In this document: positions 51,368 through 59,158 of the stretch, one piece after another
Position numbering within the stretch: the first letter of the stretch is position 1
Layout of the letters: the number at the start of each line of letters is the position of its first letter
Assembly (NCBI GenBank): GCA_964545385.1
Contig: CAZJFG010000003.1
Location: 8,901-72,900 of the forward strand
Direction of reading: 5' to 3'
DNA length: 64,000 nucleotides
Source of the DNA: GCA-002780795 sp964545385
GTDB taxonomy: Bacteria; Patescibacteriota; Microgenomatia; UBA1406; GWC2-37-13
Notes under the pieces: model-generated
Seen by the model: the letters and a program-made list of their open reading frames with translations, nothing else
What the model was told of the DNA's origin: nothing
Databases searched by the model: none
Program-made: the position numbers and the translations under genes

Positions 51368-52369
51368 ATGTTCAATCATATCATTATTGGCGGCACTTTT
51401 GATCGGTTGCACAAAGGTCACAAAAAAATCATTGATACGGCCTTTAAAAAAGGAAGATTGGTGACAATCGGTCTTACTCAAAAATCTTTGTACAAAAACA
51501 AGCCACTAGCTCAAACAATCGAGGGATATCAAATTCGTAAAAAAGGCATTTTAAATTACCTTGAAGAAAAAAAATGGACAGATCGAGCAGAATTTATTCC
51601 GATCGTGAATTTTTACGGTACAACTTTAGCCGATAAGACAATCGATGCGATTGTTGTTTCTTCGGCGACAAAAAAAAATGCTCAGATTATTAATAAGAAA
51701 AGGGAAACAATCGGCTTTGCCCAGCTTGAGATAATTGTTGTACCAGATGTTTTGGCAGAAGATGGTAATCTGATTACCTCAGAAAGAATTCGGTTTGGAG
51801 AAATTGACCGAGCTGGAAATGTTTATGATCTTTTGTTTAAAAATAATAAACAAAACAAAAAGGAGTTGATTCTTCCGGAGAGTTTGCGTGAAGCATTGCG
51901 AAAGCCAATGGGTAAAATTATAAGCTCATTCAAATGTTTTAAAACATCAAAATACTCGGTGATTATCTCAGTCGGTGACGTTGTCACTCAAAATCTGCTT
52001 CAAGCAAATATCAATCCGGACGTGAAAATAATAGACTTCAAAACAAAAAGAGAAAAAATTCCTAATTCTTATTTCTCACGGTATGAAAAACAGATGATAA
52101 ATCTTAGACCATATATTAATAAACCAGGAACAATTAATTTGAAAACCGTGAGGGTATTAAAAGAAAAAATTAATCAGGCTATTTTTGGAAAAAAGAAAAG
52201 CTGGATTGTCATTGATGGAGAGGAGGATATGCTTGCTTTGCCGGCAGTTCTTTTAGCGCCTCTAAACTCACTTGTTTTTTATGGCCATTGGAGCTTTGGT
52301 GCTGTTGAGGTCCATGTGACGGAAATATCCAAGAACGAAACCAAAAATCTTGTTTTAAAACTCCTTTAG
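51368..52369 (+). CDS. Fused archaeal-type PPAT and GTP-dependent dephospho-CoA kinase
   Basis: 333 residues combining the last two steps of CoA synthesis. Residues 1-155 are a nucleotidyltransferase of the archaeal phosphopantetheine adenylyltransferase type (IIGGTFDRLHKGHKKII; ITSERIRFGEIDRAG near 135). Residues 165-333 match DUF359, the archaeal GTP-dependent dephospho-CoA kinase: SVGDVVTQNLL, then IVIDGEEDMLALPAVLLAPLNSLVFYGHWSFGAVEVHV. Bacteria normally use unrelated CoaD and CoaE. A second route could exist elsewhere in the genome. The antisense gene at 52209 overlaps its last 160 bp. Confidence 0.87.
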   Translation: MFNHIIIGGTFDRLHKGHKKIIDTAFKKGRLVTIGLTQKSLYKNKPLAQTIEGYQIRKKGILNYLEEKKWTDRAEFIPIVNFYGTTLADKTIDAIVVSSATKKNAQIINKKRETIGFAQLEIIVVPDVLAEDGNLITSERIRFGEIDRAGNVYDLLFKNNKQNKKELILPESLREALRKPMGKIISSFKCFKTSKYSVIISVGDVVTQNLLQANINPDVKIIDFKTKREKIPNSYFSRYEKQMINLRPYINKPGTINLKTVRVLKEKINQAIFGKKKSWIVIDGEEDMLALPAVLLAPLNSLVFYGHWSFGAVEVHVTEISKNETKNLVLKLL

Positions 52370-52817
52370 ATATAAGATTTTTAGCAAATGTAGCCAGAAA
52401 TTGTTGACTCATTGTCAAAGCAGCGTCTGAATTAATACAGCTGGAGACTATATCTATATATGTTTTGCCATTATACTTAACGCTTTTAAATTTTTGATAA
52501 TGGATATTGAGGCAATCATCCGTTTTGTCGTGAAGTGTTACTGTTTCGATACGGTTCCCTTGAGGATCTTTAGTCATTATTGAAAAAGCTCTTTCCTCAA
52601 CGAGAATATCGTAGCGGTTGAGAGCACAGTTTAAGCCATAATATTGGATTGGTTGATTATTTGTATCTATAGTGTTTGCCAAATCGTCAAAAATGAGAGT
52701 GAAAGAGTCTTTTAATAGACGAACACAAGCGCAAAAATCTTCTTTTTTTTTGGTCGTTTTTATATCATAGATTTCTATTCCTTGACCATTTTTTGTTTCT
52801 ATTAAAGAAATTGACAT
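52209..52817 (-). CDS. Uncharacterised 202-aa protein overlapping the CoA gene
   Basis: Residues 1-150 (MSISLIETKNGQGIEIYDIKTTKKKEDF...) lie in sequence not used by any other gene and look like a soluble alpha/beta protein with four cysteines. The last 53 residues run antisense to the 3' end of the CoA-enzyme gene and have an odd composition (HGPQQHQSSNGHKKQ), so the original stop was probably lost and the tail is read-through. No family recognised. Confidence 0.55.
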   Translation of the reverse strand: MSISLIETKNGQGIEIYDIKTTKKKEDFCACVRLLKDSFTLIFDDLANTIDTNNQPIQYYGLNCALNRYDILVEERAFSIMTKDPQGNRIETVTLHDKTDDCLNIHYQKFKSVKYNGKTYIDIVSSCINSDAALTMSQQFLATFAKNLISKGVLKQDFWFRSWIFPSHGPQQHQSSNGHKKQVSLEALKELPAKQAYPPLHQ

Positions 52818-52917
52818 TTAGAAATATGGGTCAATTATATTTATGGAGTTTTTAAAAAGCAACTGATTTTTCGCTTGAAAATCGAAAAGATTAATTTTAT
52901 GATTAAAACTTATTTGT

Positions 52918-53220
52918 ATGAAAAATCCAAAATATTTGGATGAGGCGTTTGAGAAAGTCTGTGGCGAGCTTTTAACAACCTTTTTAAAAAAACACAAAGA
53001 TTACGGTAAGGGAAATGTTTTAGATATGGGGGAGTTGGGGATTGCTTTTCGGGTATCGGAAAAATTTAACAGAATCAAACATTTACTTGCCAACGGTAAA
53101 AAACCCGCCAACGAAACACTGGAGGATTCATGGATTGATATCGGTGTTTATGCTGTCATTGCCCTCCTTTTGCGCCGAGGCTGGTTTCAAAAACTAAACG
53201 TCAAAAAAACAAAAAAGTAA
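52918..53220 (+). CDS. DUF1599 (Nmad1-like) small protein
   Basis: 100 residues with KHKDYGKGNVLDMGELGIAFRVSEKFNRIKHLL and ESWIDIGVYAVIAL-like helices, the hallmarks of DUF1599, a MazG-like helical fold linked to nucleotide modification in phages and to housekeeping nucleotide use in others. Its 3' end carries the promoter zone of leuS, 25 bp on. Enzymatic role is unknown. Confidence 0.8.
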   Translation: MKNPKYLDEAFEKVCGELLTTFLKKHKDYGKGNVLDMGELGIAFRVSEKFNRIKHLLANGKKPANETLEDSWIDIGVYAVIALLLRRGWFQKLNVKKTKK

Positions 53221-53245
53221 AAGAGTCTGCTATAATTTCTTCATT

Positions 53246-55612
53246 ATGGCCGATAAATATCAACCAAAAAATTTTGAAAGAAAATGGTTTGACACCTGGG
53301 AGAAAGAAAAAATTTACCGCTTTGGGATTGATAACAACAAAAAAAAATACTATGTTTTGGTGGAACTGCCCTATACTTCCGGCGACCTTCATATCGGCCA
53401 CTGGTTTGCTTTTACCGCGCCTGATGTTCTGGCTCGTTTTAAAAGGATGATAGGCTTTAATGTTTTTTTCCCAAATGGTTATGATGCTTTTGGTTTGCCG
53501 GCAGAAAATGCGGCTATTAAAAGACAAGTTCATCCACAAGATTGGACTTTAAAAAATATCGAAACAATGACCAGGCAATTCTACACTATGGGGACGATGA
53601 TTGATTGGTCACACCAGGCAATTACTTGTTTACCCGAATACTATCGTTGGAATCAGTGGATTTTTTTAAAAATGCATGAAAAAGGTTTAGTTTACCGAGG
53701 CACGTCTTTATCCAACTGGTGCCCGAGCTGTCAGACGGTTTTGGCCAATGAGAATATTGAGTCGGGTAGATGTTGGCGCTGTGGAAGTCAGGTAGTCCAA
53801 AAAGAAGTGGCCCAATGGTTTATCAAAATCACGGCCTACGCTGATCGCCTGATCTGGCCGGAAAAGCCCGGTGTCGACTGGCCAAATTCAGTACGAACCG
53901 GTCAAAACAACTGGATAGGTAAATCTACCGGAATGATTCTTAACTTTGGTGGAGTGGATGTTTTTACAACCCGGCCGGAAACGGCAGATGGAGCGAGCTT
54001 TATTGTTCTTGCGCCGGAACATCATTTGGTTGCAAAATTCACGACCGCAGAAAATAAAAATAAAGTTGAGGAATACATTAAAAAAAGCAACCAGAAAACC
54101 GAGATGGAGCGAAAAGAAAACCGAGAAAAAACCGGTGTTTTTACCGGCGGGTATGTGAAAAATCCGGTAACCGGCAAAGATATCCCAGTTTGGGTAGCAG
54201 ATTATGTTTTATTGGATTATGGGACAGGCGCAATTATGGCCGTACCGGCCGAAGACGAGCGAGATCGTGAGTTTGCCAAAAAATTTAACTTGCAGATTAT
54301 TAAAACCAGTCTGAAAGCGAAACCAAAAGGTAAAAAAAAATCCACCTACCATATTCGTGATTGGTCCATCTCCCGTCAAAGATACTGGGGAACACCGGTA
54401 CCAATGGTGCATTGTAAAAAATGTGGAATAGTCCCTGTGGCTGAAAAAGATCTTCCTGTCGAGCTTCCGTACAAAGTTGATTTTGCTCCACATGGAAAGC
54501 CGCCTTTGGCTTCCAATAAAGAATGGATTAATGTAAAATGTCCCAAATGTGGCAGTATGGCCAAAAGAGATGCTGAAACTTTGGATACTTTTTTTGATTC
54601 GTCCTGGTATTTTTGGCGGTATTTAGATCCACATTATAACAGTGGTCCTTTCGACACTGAGCTCGCCAAAAAAATTACGCCCGTTGATATTTATTTCGGC
54701 GGAGCCGAGCATACCCTTGGTCACACTCTTTATGCACGGTTTTTCACCAAATTTTTTCAAGATATTGGTTTAGTTTCCTACGACGAGTTTGCCAAAAAAA
54801 GAGTCCAGCACGGAATTGTTCTTGGACATGATAAAAACAAAATGAGTAAAAGCAAAGGGAACGTGATTAACCCAGACGATGTTGTTACAGAATACGGCGC
54901 CGACACCGTACGAATGTATTTATGCTTTATGATGCCTTATGAAGGAACTGGACCTTGGTCGGATGAGACAATTGCCGGAGTTAATCGATTTTTGAAAAGA
55001 ATCTGGGAAATTTACCACACACAATTCAAAATAATGAATGACAAATTACGAATTAAATCCGTAATTGATAATTCGCAATCAGAAAATAAAGAATTAATAT
55101 CTAAGTTGAATAAAACCATCAAAAAAGTAACACGAGACATTGAGAATATAAAAATGAATACAGCCATTGCCACGATGATGGAGTTTTTGAATGTATGGGA
55201 ATCCTCACTAACTACCAATTATCAGCCACTAACTGCCAACAATGCCAAGAAGTTTTTACAGATCCTGGCACCTTTTGCACCTTTTACAACAGAGGAAATA
55301 TGGCGTGAAGTTTTTGAAGAAAAAAATTCTATTCATCTTTCAGCCTGGCCAAAAGCCGAAGCTGTTGTCGAGGAGATCATTACCGTTCCGGTACAGGTAA
55401 ATGGGAAATTACGAGCGATACTCCGTATCAAATATCAAGCAGCAAGTAATAAAAAAGAAATAGAGAAAACTGCACTGGGTAATGAAAAAGTGAAAAAATA
55501 TCTGGAAGGAAAAAAATACAAAACCGTCTACATACCTGGGAAAATTATCAACTTTATAGCAAATTGTGACGATCCGAATTCCACCTCCGAGGTGGAAAAC
55601 TCAAAAAGTTGA
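53246..55612 (+). CDS. leuS: Leucyl-tRNA synthetase
   Basis: 788 residues, bacterial type. PYTSGDLHIGHWFAF is the HIGH motif; CPSC/CWRC and CKKC/CPKC are zinc ribbons; TTRPETADGASFIVLAPEH to YGTGAIMAVPAEDERD is the editing domain; KNKMSKSKGNVI is KMSKS. Two low-complexity insertions occur in the anticodon-binding region (55020-55080 and 55208-55245), encoded by ACGAATTA and CTAACTACCAA-type repeats. The C-terminus after GKIINFIAN (DDPNSTSEVENSKS) is encoded by a REP-like palindrome, so the original stop has been replaced. TATAAT (53231-53236) ends 9 nt before the ATG. Confidence 0.97.
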   Translation: MADKYQPKNFERKWFDTWEKEKIYRFGIDNNKKKYYVLVELPYTSGDLHIGHWFAFTAPDVLARFKRMIGFNVFFPNGYDAFGLPAENAAIKRQVHPQDWTLKNIETMTRQFYTMGTMIDWSHQAITCLPEYYRWNQWIFLKMHEKGLVYRGTSLSNWCPSCQTVLANENIESGRCWRCGSQVVQKEVAQWFIKITAYADRLIWPEKPGVDWPNSVRTGQNNWIGKSTGMILNFGGVDVFTTRPETADGASFIVLAPEHHLVAKFTTAENKNKVEEYIKKSNQKTEMERKENREKTGVFTGGYVKNPVTGKDIPVWVADYVLLDYGTGAIMAVPAEDERDREFAKKFNLQIIKTSLKAKPKGKKKSTYHIRDWSISRQRYWGTPVPMVHCKKCGIVPVAEKDLPVELPYKVDFAPHGKPPLASNKEWINVKCPKCGSMAKRDAETLDTFFDSSWYFWRYLDPHYNSGPFDTELAKKITPVDIYFGGAEHTLGHTLYARFFTKFFQDIGLVSYDEFAKKRVQHGIVLGHDKNKMSKSKGNVINPDDVVTEYGADTVRMYLCFMMPYEGTGPWSDETIAGVNRFLKRIWEIYHTQFKIMNDKLRIKSVIDNSQSENKELISKLNKTIKKVTRDIENIKMNTAIATMMEFLNVWESSLTTNYQPLTANNAKKFLQILAPFAPFTTEEIWREVFEEKNSIHLSAWPKAEAVVEEIITVPVQVNGKLRAILRIKYQAASNKKEIEKTALGNEKVKKYLEGKKYKTVYIPGKIINFIANCDDPNSTSEVENSKS
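55020..55080. repeat. In-frame low-complexity repeat in leuS
   Basis: Units such as ACGAATTA, GTAATTGATAATTCG and AATGACAAATT encode NDKLRIKSVIDNSQSENK, which aligns with no LeuRS region. The same unit types occur in gaps at 5185-5215 and 36342-36405. Confidence 0.65.
55581..55595 (+). repeat. REP-like palindrome at the leuS 3' end
   Basis: CCACCTCCGAGGTGG, within the longer palindrome TTCCACCTC-C-GAGGTGGAA, preceded by CCGAATT. It supplies the last residues of LeuRS and could also fold in the mRNA. Confidence 0.7.
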
Positions 55613-55723
55613 TAAAGAGTTACTACGGGTAATAATAGTTAAAATAATATCAACTGCCAACATTATGGCACTGTAATTTATCATCTTGGTTTCAAGATTA
55701 AAAACAGCTTTTCCCATCATGCT

Positions 55724-55942
55724 TTAGCGGGAAATACTTTTTGCAGAGAAGAATGCGGAAATATGTTTGAGAACAGTATCAAAATCTTTTTTTTTAGAAG
55801 ATTCAATTTGACTAAACTCAGGTTGGATGACTTGACTGCAATCTGGACATACAGCCGGATCGCCTGTTTTTACCCAAAACGGTGTGTGTTTATTATGTTG
55901 CCATTCCGATGCATTTGTTGGCTTTCGCCCAGTTTCACACAT
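55724..55942 (-). CDS. Possible small zinc-ribbon-like protein
   Basis: 72 residues, MCETGRKPTNASEWQHNKHTPFWVKTGDPAVCPDCSQVI..., with Cys2, His16, His19 and a CPDC pair that could bind a metal; the second half is a charged helix. It lies alone between leuS and tRNA-Gln on the opposite strand. No family recognised; it could be spurious, but the composition is protein-like. Confidence 0.45.
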   Translation of the reverse strand: MCETGRKPTNASEWQHNKHTPFWVKTGDPAVCPDCSQVIQPEFSQIESSKKKDFDTVLKHISAFFSAKSISR

Positions 55943-56015
55943 AGGATAGCTATATTATAACATAAATTTTTAAATTTCAACTTTTTTTGTGCAATATGAT
56001 AAAATTATTTTGATT

Positions 56016-56086
56016 TGCCCGGTCGTCTAATGGTAGGACAATAGACTCTGAATCTATTTATCCTCGTTCGAGTCGAGGCTGGGCAG
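56016..56086 (+). tRNA. tRNA-Gln (CTG)
   Basis: 71-nt cloverleaf: acceptor TGCCCGG/CTGGGCA (U1-A72 as is usual for tRNA-Gln, one G-U pair), anticodon stem ATAGA/TCTAT around loop CTCTGAA, so anticodon CTG. T-loop TTCGAGT. The 3' CCA is not encoded. Confidence 0.92.
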
Positions 56087-56192
56087 CAAGACGAATTGAT
56101 AATGATCTCTCATATTGATAAAATTAAAGCTTAAAATTTGTCGTAAACATAAGCTTTATACTGTAAGATTCTAAGGTTTTCAAAATTTTACA

Positions 56193-56265
56193 GGGTCCGT
56201 AGCTCAACTGGTAGAGCAGTAGCCTTTTAAGCTATTGGTTTCGGGTTCGAGTCCCGACGGACTCA
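56193..56265 (+). tRNA. tRNA-Lys (TTT)
   Basis: 73-nt cloverleaf: acceptor GGGTCCG/CGGACTC with discriminator A, D-arm GCTC/GAGC, anticodon stem GTAGC/GCTAT, loop CTTTTAA giving anticodon TTT, T-arm with TTCGAGT. CCA is not encoded. Confidence 0.95.
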
Positions 56266-56270
56266 CATAT

Positions 56271-56323
56271 TCGGGACGAGAAGTTTACCCTGAGGAACGC
56301 GAAGTGATGTGAGGGAGTCCCGA
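56271..56323. repeat. Hairpin-forming repeat between tRNA-Lys and dus
   Basis: TCGGGAC (56271-56277) pairs with GTCCCGA (56317-56323), and inside CCCT pairs with AGGG. It is GC-richer than its surroundings. GAGTCCCGACAGACTTAC (56315-56332) also repeats the tRNA-Lys 3' end with two mismatches. Confidence 0.5.
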
Positions 56324-56343
56324 CAGACTTACTATTCTTCACA

Positions 56344-57270
56344 ATGAAAAATACAATTATTGGTCTTTCACCGATGGATGGGGTGACGGATGCTGCTTTT
56401 CGATATATTGTCGACAAATACGGTAGACCAGATATTTTGTATACAGAGTTTGTTTCGGTAAAAGGTATGGCTGCGGCTCGGCCGGCAATGGAGCAGATGC
56501 TTTTGAAACATAAAAGCAAAACTCCAGTTGTCGCTCAGCTTTTCGGCAACGAGCCGCAATTATTTTCAAAAGCGACAGAGAAAGTATTCAAACTCGGTTT
56601 TGACGGCGTTGATATAAACATGGGTTGCCCGGATTATTCGGTAACCCGTCGGGGTGGTGGCGCAGCACTTATAAAAAATCCAGATCTTGCTGTAAGAATT
56701 ATTCATTCGGTGCGTACTACAATTATTCGAATAACTAGAACAAAGGAGAAAAAATTTACACTTTCGGTCAAAACCAGAACAGGGATAAAAGATCATCAAA
56801 CAAAAGAGTGGGTAAATCGATTATTGGAAACAGGAGTTGATTTAATCTGTTTGCACGGCAGGACTCTGGCTCAGCGTTATACAGGAAAAGCGGATTGGGA
56901 GCAGATAGGTTTGGCAGCGGAACTGGCCAAAAATTGCCGGACGTTGATTTTAGGTAATGGAGATATTAAAAGCCGAGCCGAAGCTTTGGAGAAGATAAAA
57001 AAATACAAACTCGACGGTGTACTGATTGGTAGGGCAACTCTTGGTAATCCTTGGATTTTCCAAGGAAAAATTCCGACAAAAGAAGAGAGAATAAAAATTT
57101 TATTGGAACATTGCCGAAAATATGCCGAGTTCTTTCCACATGGTGATTTTAAGGTGATGCGTAAGCACTTGGCCTGGTACACCAAAGGTTTTCGCGGTTC
57201 AGCCAAGCTAAGAAACGAATTAATGAAGGTAAACAATATTGACGATGTCAAAAAGGTTTTTAGACATTAA
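56344..57270 (+). CDS. dus: tRNA-dihydrouridine synthase
   Basis: 308 residues, FMN-dependent reduction of uridines in tRNA D-loops. Typical parts are GLSPMDGVTDAAFRYIV, VVAQLFGNEP, the DINMGCPDYSVTRRGGGAAL loop with its catalytic Cys, the K of TLSVKTRTG, LHGRTLAQRYTGKADW and GNGDIKSRAEA..GVLIGRATLGNPWIF. The C-terminal helical domain is short. It lies directly downstream of two tRNA genes. TACTAT ends 8 nt before the ATG. Confidence 0.95.
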   Translation: MKNTIIGLSPMDGVTDAAFRYIVDKYGRPDILYTEFVSVKGMAAARPAMEQMLLKHKSKTPVVAQLFGNEPQLFSKATEKVFKLGFDGVDINMGCPDYSVTRRGGGAALIKNPDLAVRIIHSVRTTIIRITRTKEKKFTLSVKTRTGIKDHQTKEWVNRLLETGVDLICLHGRTLAQRYTGKADWEQIGLAAELAKNCRTLILGNGDIKSRAEALEKIKKYKLDGVLIGRATLGNPWIFQGKIPTKEERIKILLEHCRKYAEFFPHGDFKVMRKHLAWYTKGFRGSAKLRNELMKVNNIDDVKKVFRH

Positions 57271-57285
57271 TAAGATAATAAGTCA

Positions 57286-57495
57286 TTATTGTTTTTGAGC
57301 CGAATTTTTTTTTGGTAATGTCTTATCGATTCTGGTGACAACTGCATTGCAGTTTTTTATTAAATATTCAACCATTCCTCCTTTTTCGACGTCAAGAGAT
57401 TCAGGTGTTTGGTTTTTCGGATTTGGAAACGCGGTTGATTGAGAAGGACCTATTTCTACTCCTTGTTTAATTGGTTTTGGTTTTTCTTCTGTCAT
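57286..57495 (-). CDS. Small protein of unknown function, divergent from the M16 gene
   Basis: 69 residues, MTEEKPKPIKQGVEIGPSQSTAFPN..., Pro/Lys-rich start and a helical end with one Cys (EYLIKNCNAVVTRIDK). ATG 57495 is chosen because the longer form would run through the M16 start region. No signal or family seen. Moderate support only. Confidence 0.45.
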   Translation of the reverse strand: MTEEKPKPIKQGVEIGPSQSTAFPNPKNQTPESLDVEKGGMVEYLIKNCNAVVTRIDKTLPKKNSAQKQ

Positions 57496-57525
57496 ATATA
57501 TAAATTTATCAGGTAAAATAAAGAT

Positions 57526-58800
57526 ATGCAACCGAAAATACATACCTTACGGAATGGTTTAAGAATAATTTCAATAGACACAAAAGCCTTTCCCAGTTTA
57601 ACTTCTCTTCTTATGGTTAATGCCGGCAGCCGTTACGAAAACAAAAAAAACAACGGTGTGGCTCATTTTTTTGAGCACATGGCTTTTAAAGGAAGTAAAA
57701 AATATCCTACTGCTCTTGAAATCTCAACTCTTTTGGATGGTCTGGGTAGTGAGCACAATGCTTTTACCGCCAAAGATCACACTGCATACTGGATCAAAAC
57801 TCCAACCAAACATTTTTCTACGTCCGTAGATATTTTATCACAGATGATTTTGCATCCCTTGCTAAAAGAAGAAGAAATCGAACGTGAAAAAGGTGTAATT
57901 ATTGAAGAAATAAATATGTATGAAGACCAACCTCAATACAAAGTATGGGATTTGTTTGAGACTCTGCTTTATCCAAAAAATCCGCTCGGATATGAGACAA
58001 CCGGGACAAAACAATCTGTAAGCAAATTTTCACGCCAGACATTTTTGGATTATATGAATCAGTTTTACAATCCAAAAAATTCCATACTTATTGTTGCGGG
58101 AGGTCTGAATAATAATGAAAATTATCAAAAAATAATTGAACAAAAATTTGAAAAATGGCAAGGAAATGAAAAAAATAATTTCCTGAGTTTTACAAAAGTT
58201 CAAGAAAAACCGGAGCTCTTGGTTCATTATAAAAAGACAGAACAGGCGCATTTAGTTTTGGGTTTTCGGGGAATAATGGCCAATGATCCGGAAAGATATA
58301 TTGAGAATGTGTTAATGGCGATTTTGGGTGGAGGAATGTCTTCACGACTTTTTTATGAAGTTCGCGAACGCCGGGGACTTTGCTACTATATTCAGTCCGG
58401 GATGGAAACGTTTGTGGATACGGGATATGTTTTTACCAGAGCCGGACTCAACATCGATATTAAAAAAATAAATGAAGCAGTTAAAGTTATTCTTAATGAA
58501 CACCATAAAATAGTTCAAGGAAAAATTGAGGATAAAGAGCTTATCAAAGCAAAAGAAATGCTTAAGGGAAGATTGATCCTATTTCTTGAAGACTCAAATA
58601 ACCTGGCCACGTTTATGGGCAAAAGACTAATGTTTGAAGATTCTTTGGTGCCACCCGACGAAATACTTAAAAAAATTGATGAGGTAACCAAAGATCAAGT
58701 AATAACCTTGGCCAAAAGACTTTTTAAGAAAAATAAATTAAATTTAGCGATTATTGGACCTTTTAAACGTTCTCAAATACCACTCGAGAAACATTTTTAA
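57526..58800 (+). CDS. M16-family zinc peptidase
   Basis: 424 residues. The inverted zinc motif HFFEH (GVAHFFEHMAFKGSKKYP, near residue 47) and the distal Glu in EREKGVIIEEINMYEDQP complete the active site. The C-terminal half (about 220-424) is the catalytically inactive M16 lobe with GGMSSRLFYEVRERRGLCYYIQSG. This is the length of single-lobe bacterial processing peptidases that work as dimers. TAAAAT ends 6 nt before the ATG. Confidence 0.94.
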   Translation: MQPKIHTLRNGLRIISIDTKAFPSLTSLLMVNAGSRYENKKNNGVAHFFEHMAFKGSKKYPTALEISTLLDGLGSEHNAFTAKDHTAYWIKTPTKHFSTSVDILSQMILHPLLKEEEIEREKGVIIEEINMYEDQPQYKVWDLFETLLYPKNPLGYETTGTKQSVSKFSRQTFLDYMNQFYNPKNSILIVAGGLNNNENYQKIIEQKFEKWQGNEKNNFLSFTKVQEKPELLVHYKKTEQAHLVLGFRGIMANDPERYIENVLMAILGGGMSSRLFYEVRERRGLCYYIQSGMETFVDTGYVFTRAGLNIDIKKINEAVKVILNEHHKIVQGKIEDKELIKAKEMLKGRLILFLEDSNNLATFMGKRLMFEDSLVPPDEILKKIDEVTKDQVITLAKRLFKKNKLNLAIIGPFKRSQIPLEKHF

Positions 58801-59158
58801 AAAAATCGGCAAAATCTCGCCGACAGGATGTTTTTATAATAATTGCTGACTATATATTAAAAACACAAAATAAAGTAAAAAAATACAACTCCCAGATAAT
58901 AAGAAAAAGTATATATATTGTTCAAATAAATTCGGTTTAAAAAGACGACAATAGCAAGCTTGGAAGAAATAACGTACAAAAATGATATAAAGTGCAAGCA
59001 ATGTATGCTGCACTAATAATACAAACAGTACTTGACACGTATATAATGGCTACTTATACTCAAATTGATTATACAGTGGGAGCGCCAAAAAAAAATTAAT
59101 GCATTAAATGCATTACGTTATGAATAATTGGTATATTGAAATTTAATGTAATAAAAAA
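58801..59158. other. 358-bp gap with hairpins and one promoter
   Basis: TCGGC/GCCGA just after the M16 stop (58805-58822) may aid termination. AGTGC-AGCA/TGCT-GCACT at 58991-59014 is a 9-bp hairpin with one bulge and loop ATGTA, without a U-tract. A promoter for the next gene lies at 59032. No ORF seen. Confidence 0.5.
59032..59060 (+). promoter_or_regulatory. Promoter of the prepilin peptidase gene
   Basis: TTGACA (59032-59037), 17-bp spacer, TATACT (59055-59060). The ATG is at 59159, leaving a leader of about 90 nt, unusually long for this window. The leader contains the direct repeat AATGCATTA/AATGCATTA (59098-59115). Confidence 0.65.

Noticed and set aside
54209..54564. Several minus-strand frames inside leuS
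   Set aside because: They are shadows of the well-supported LeuRS frame.
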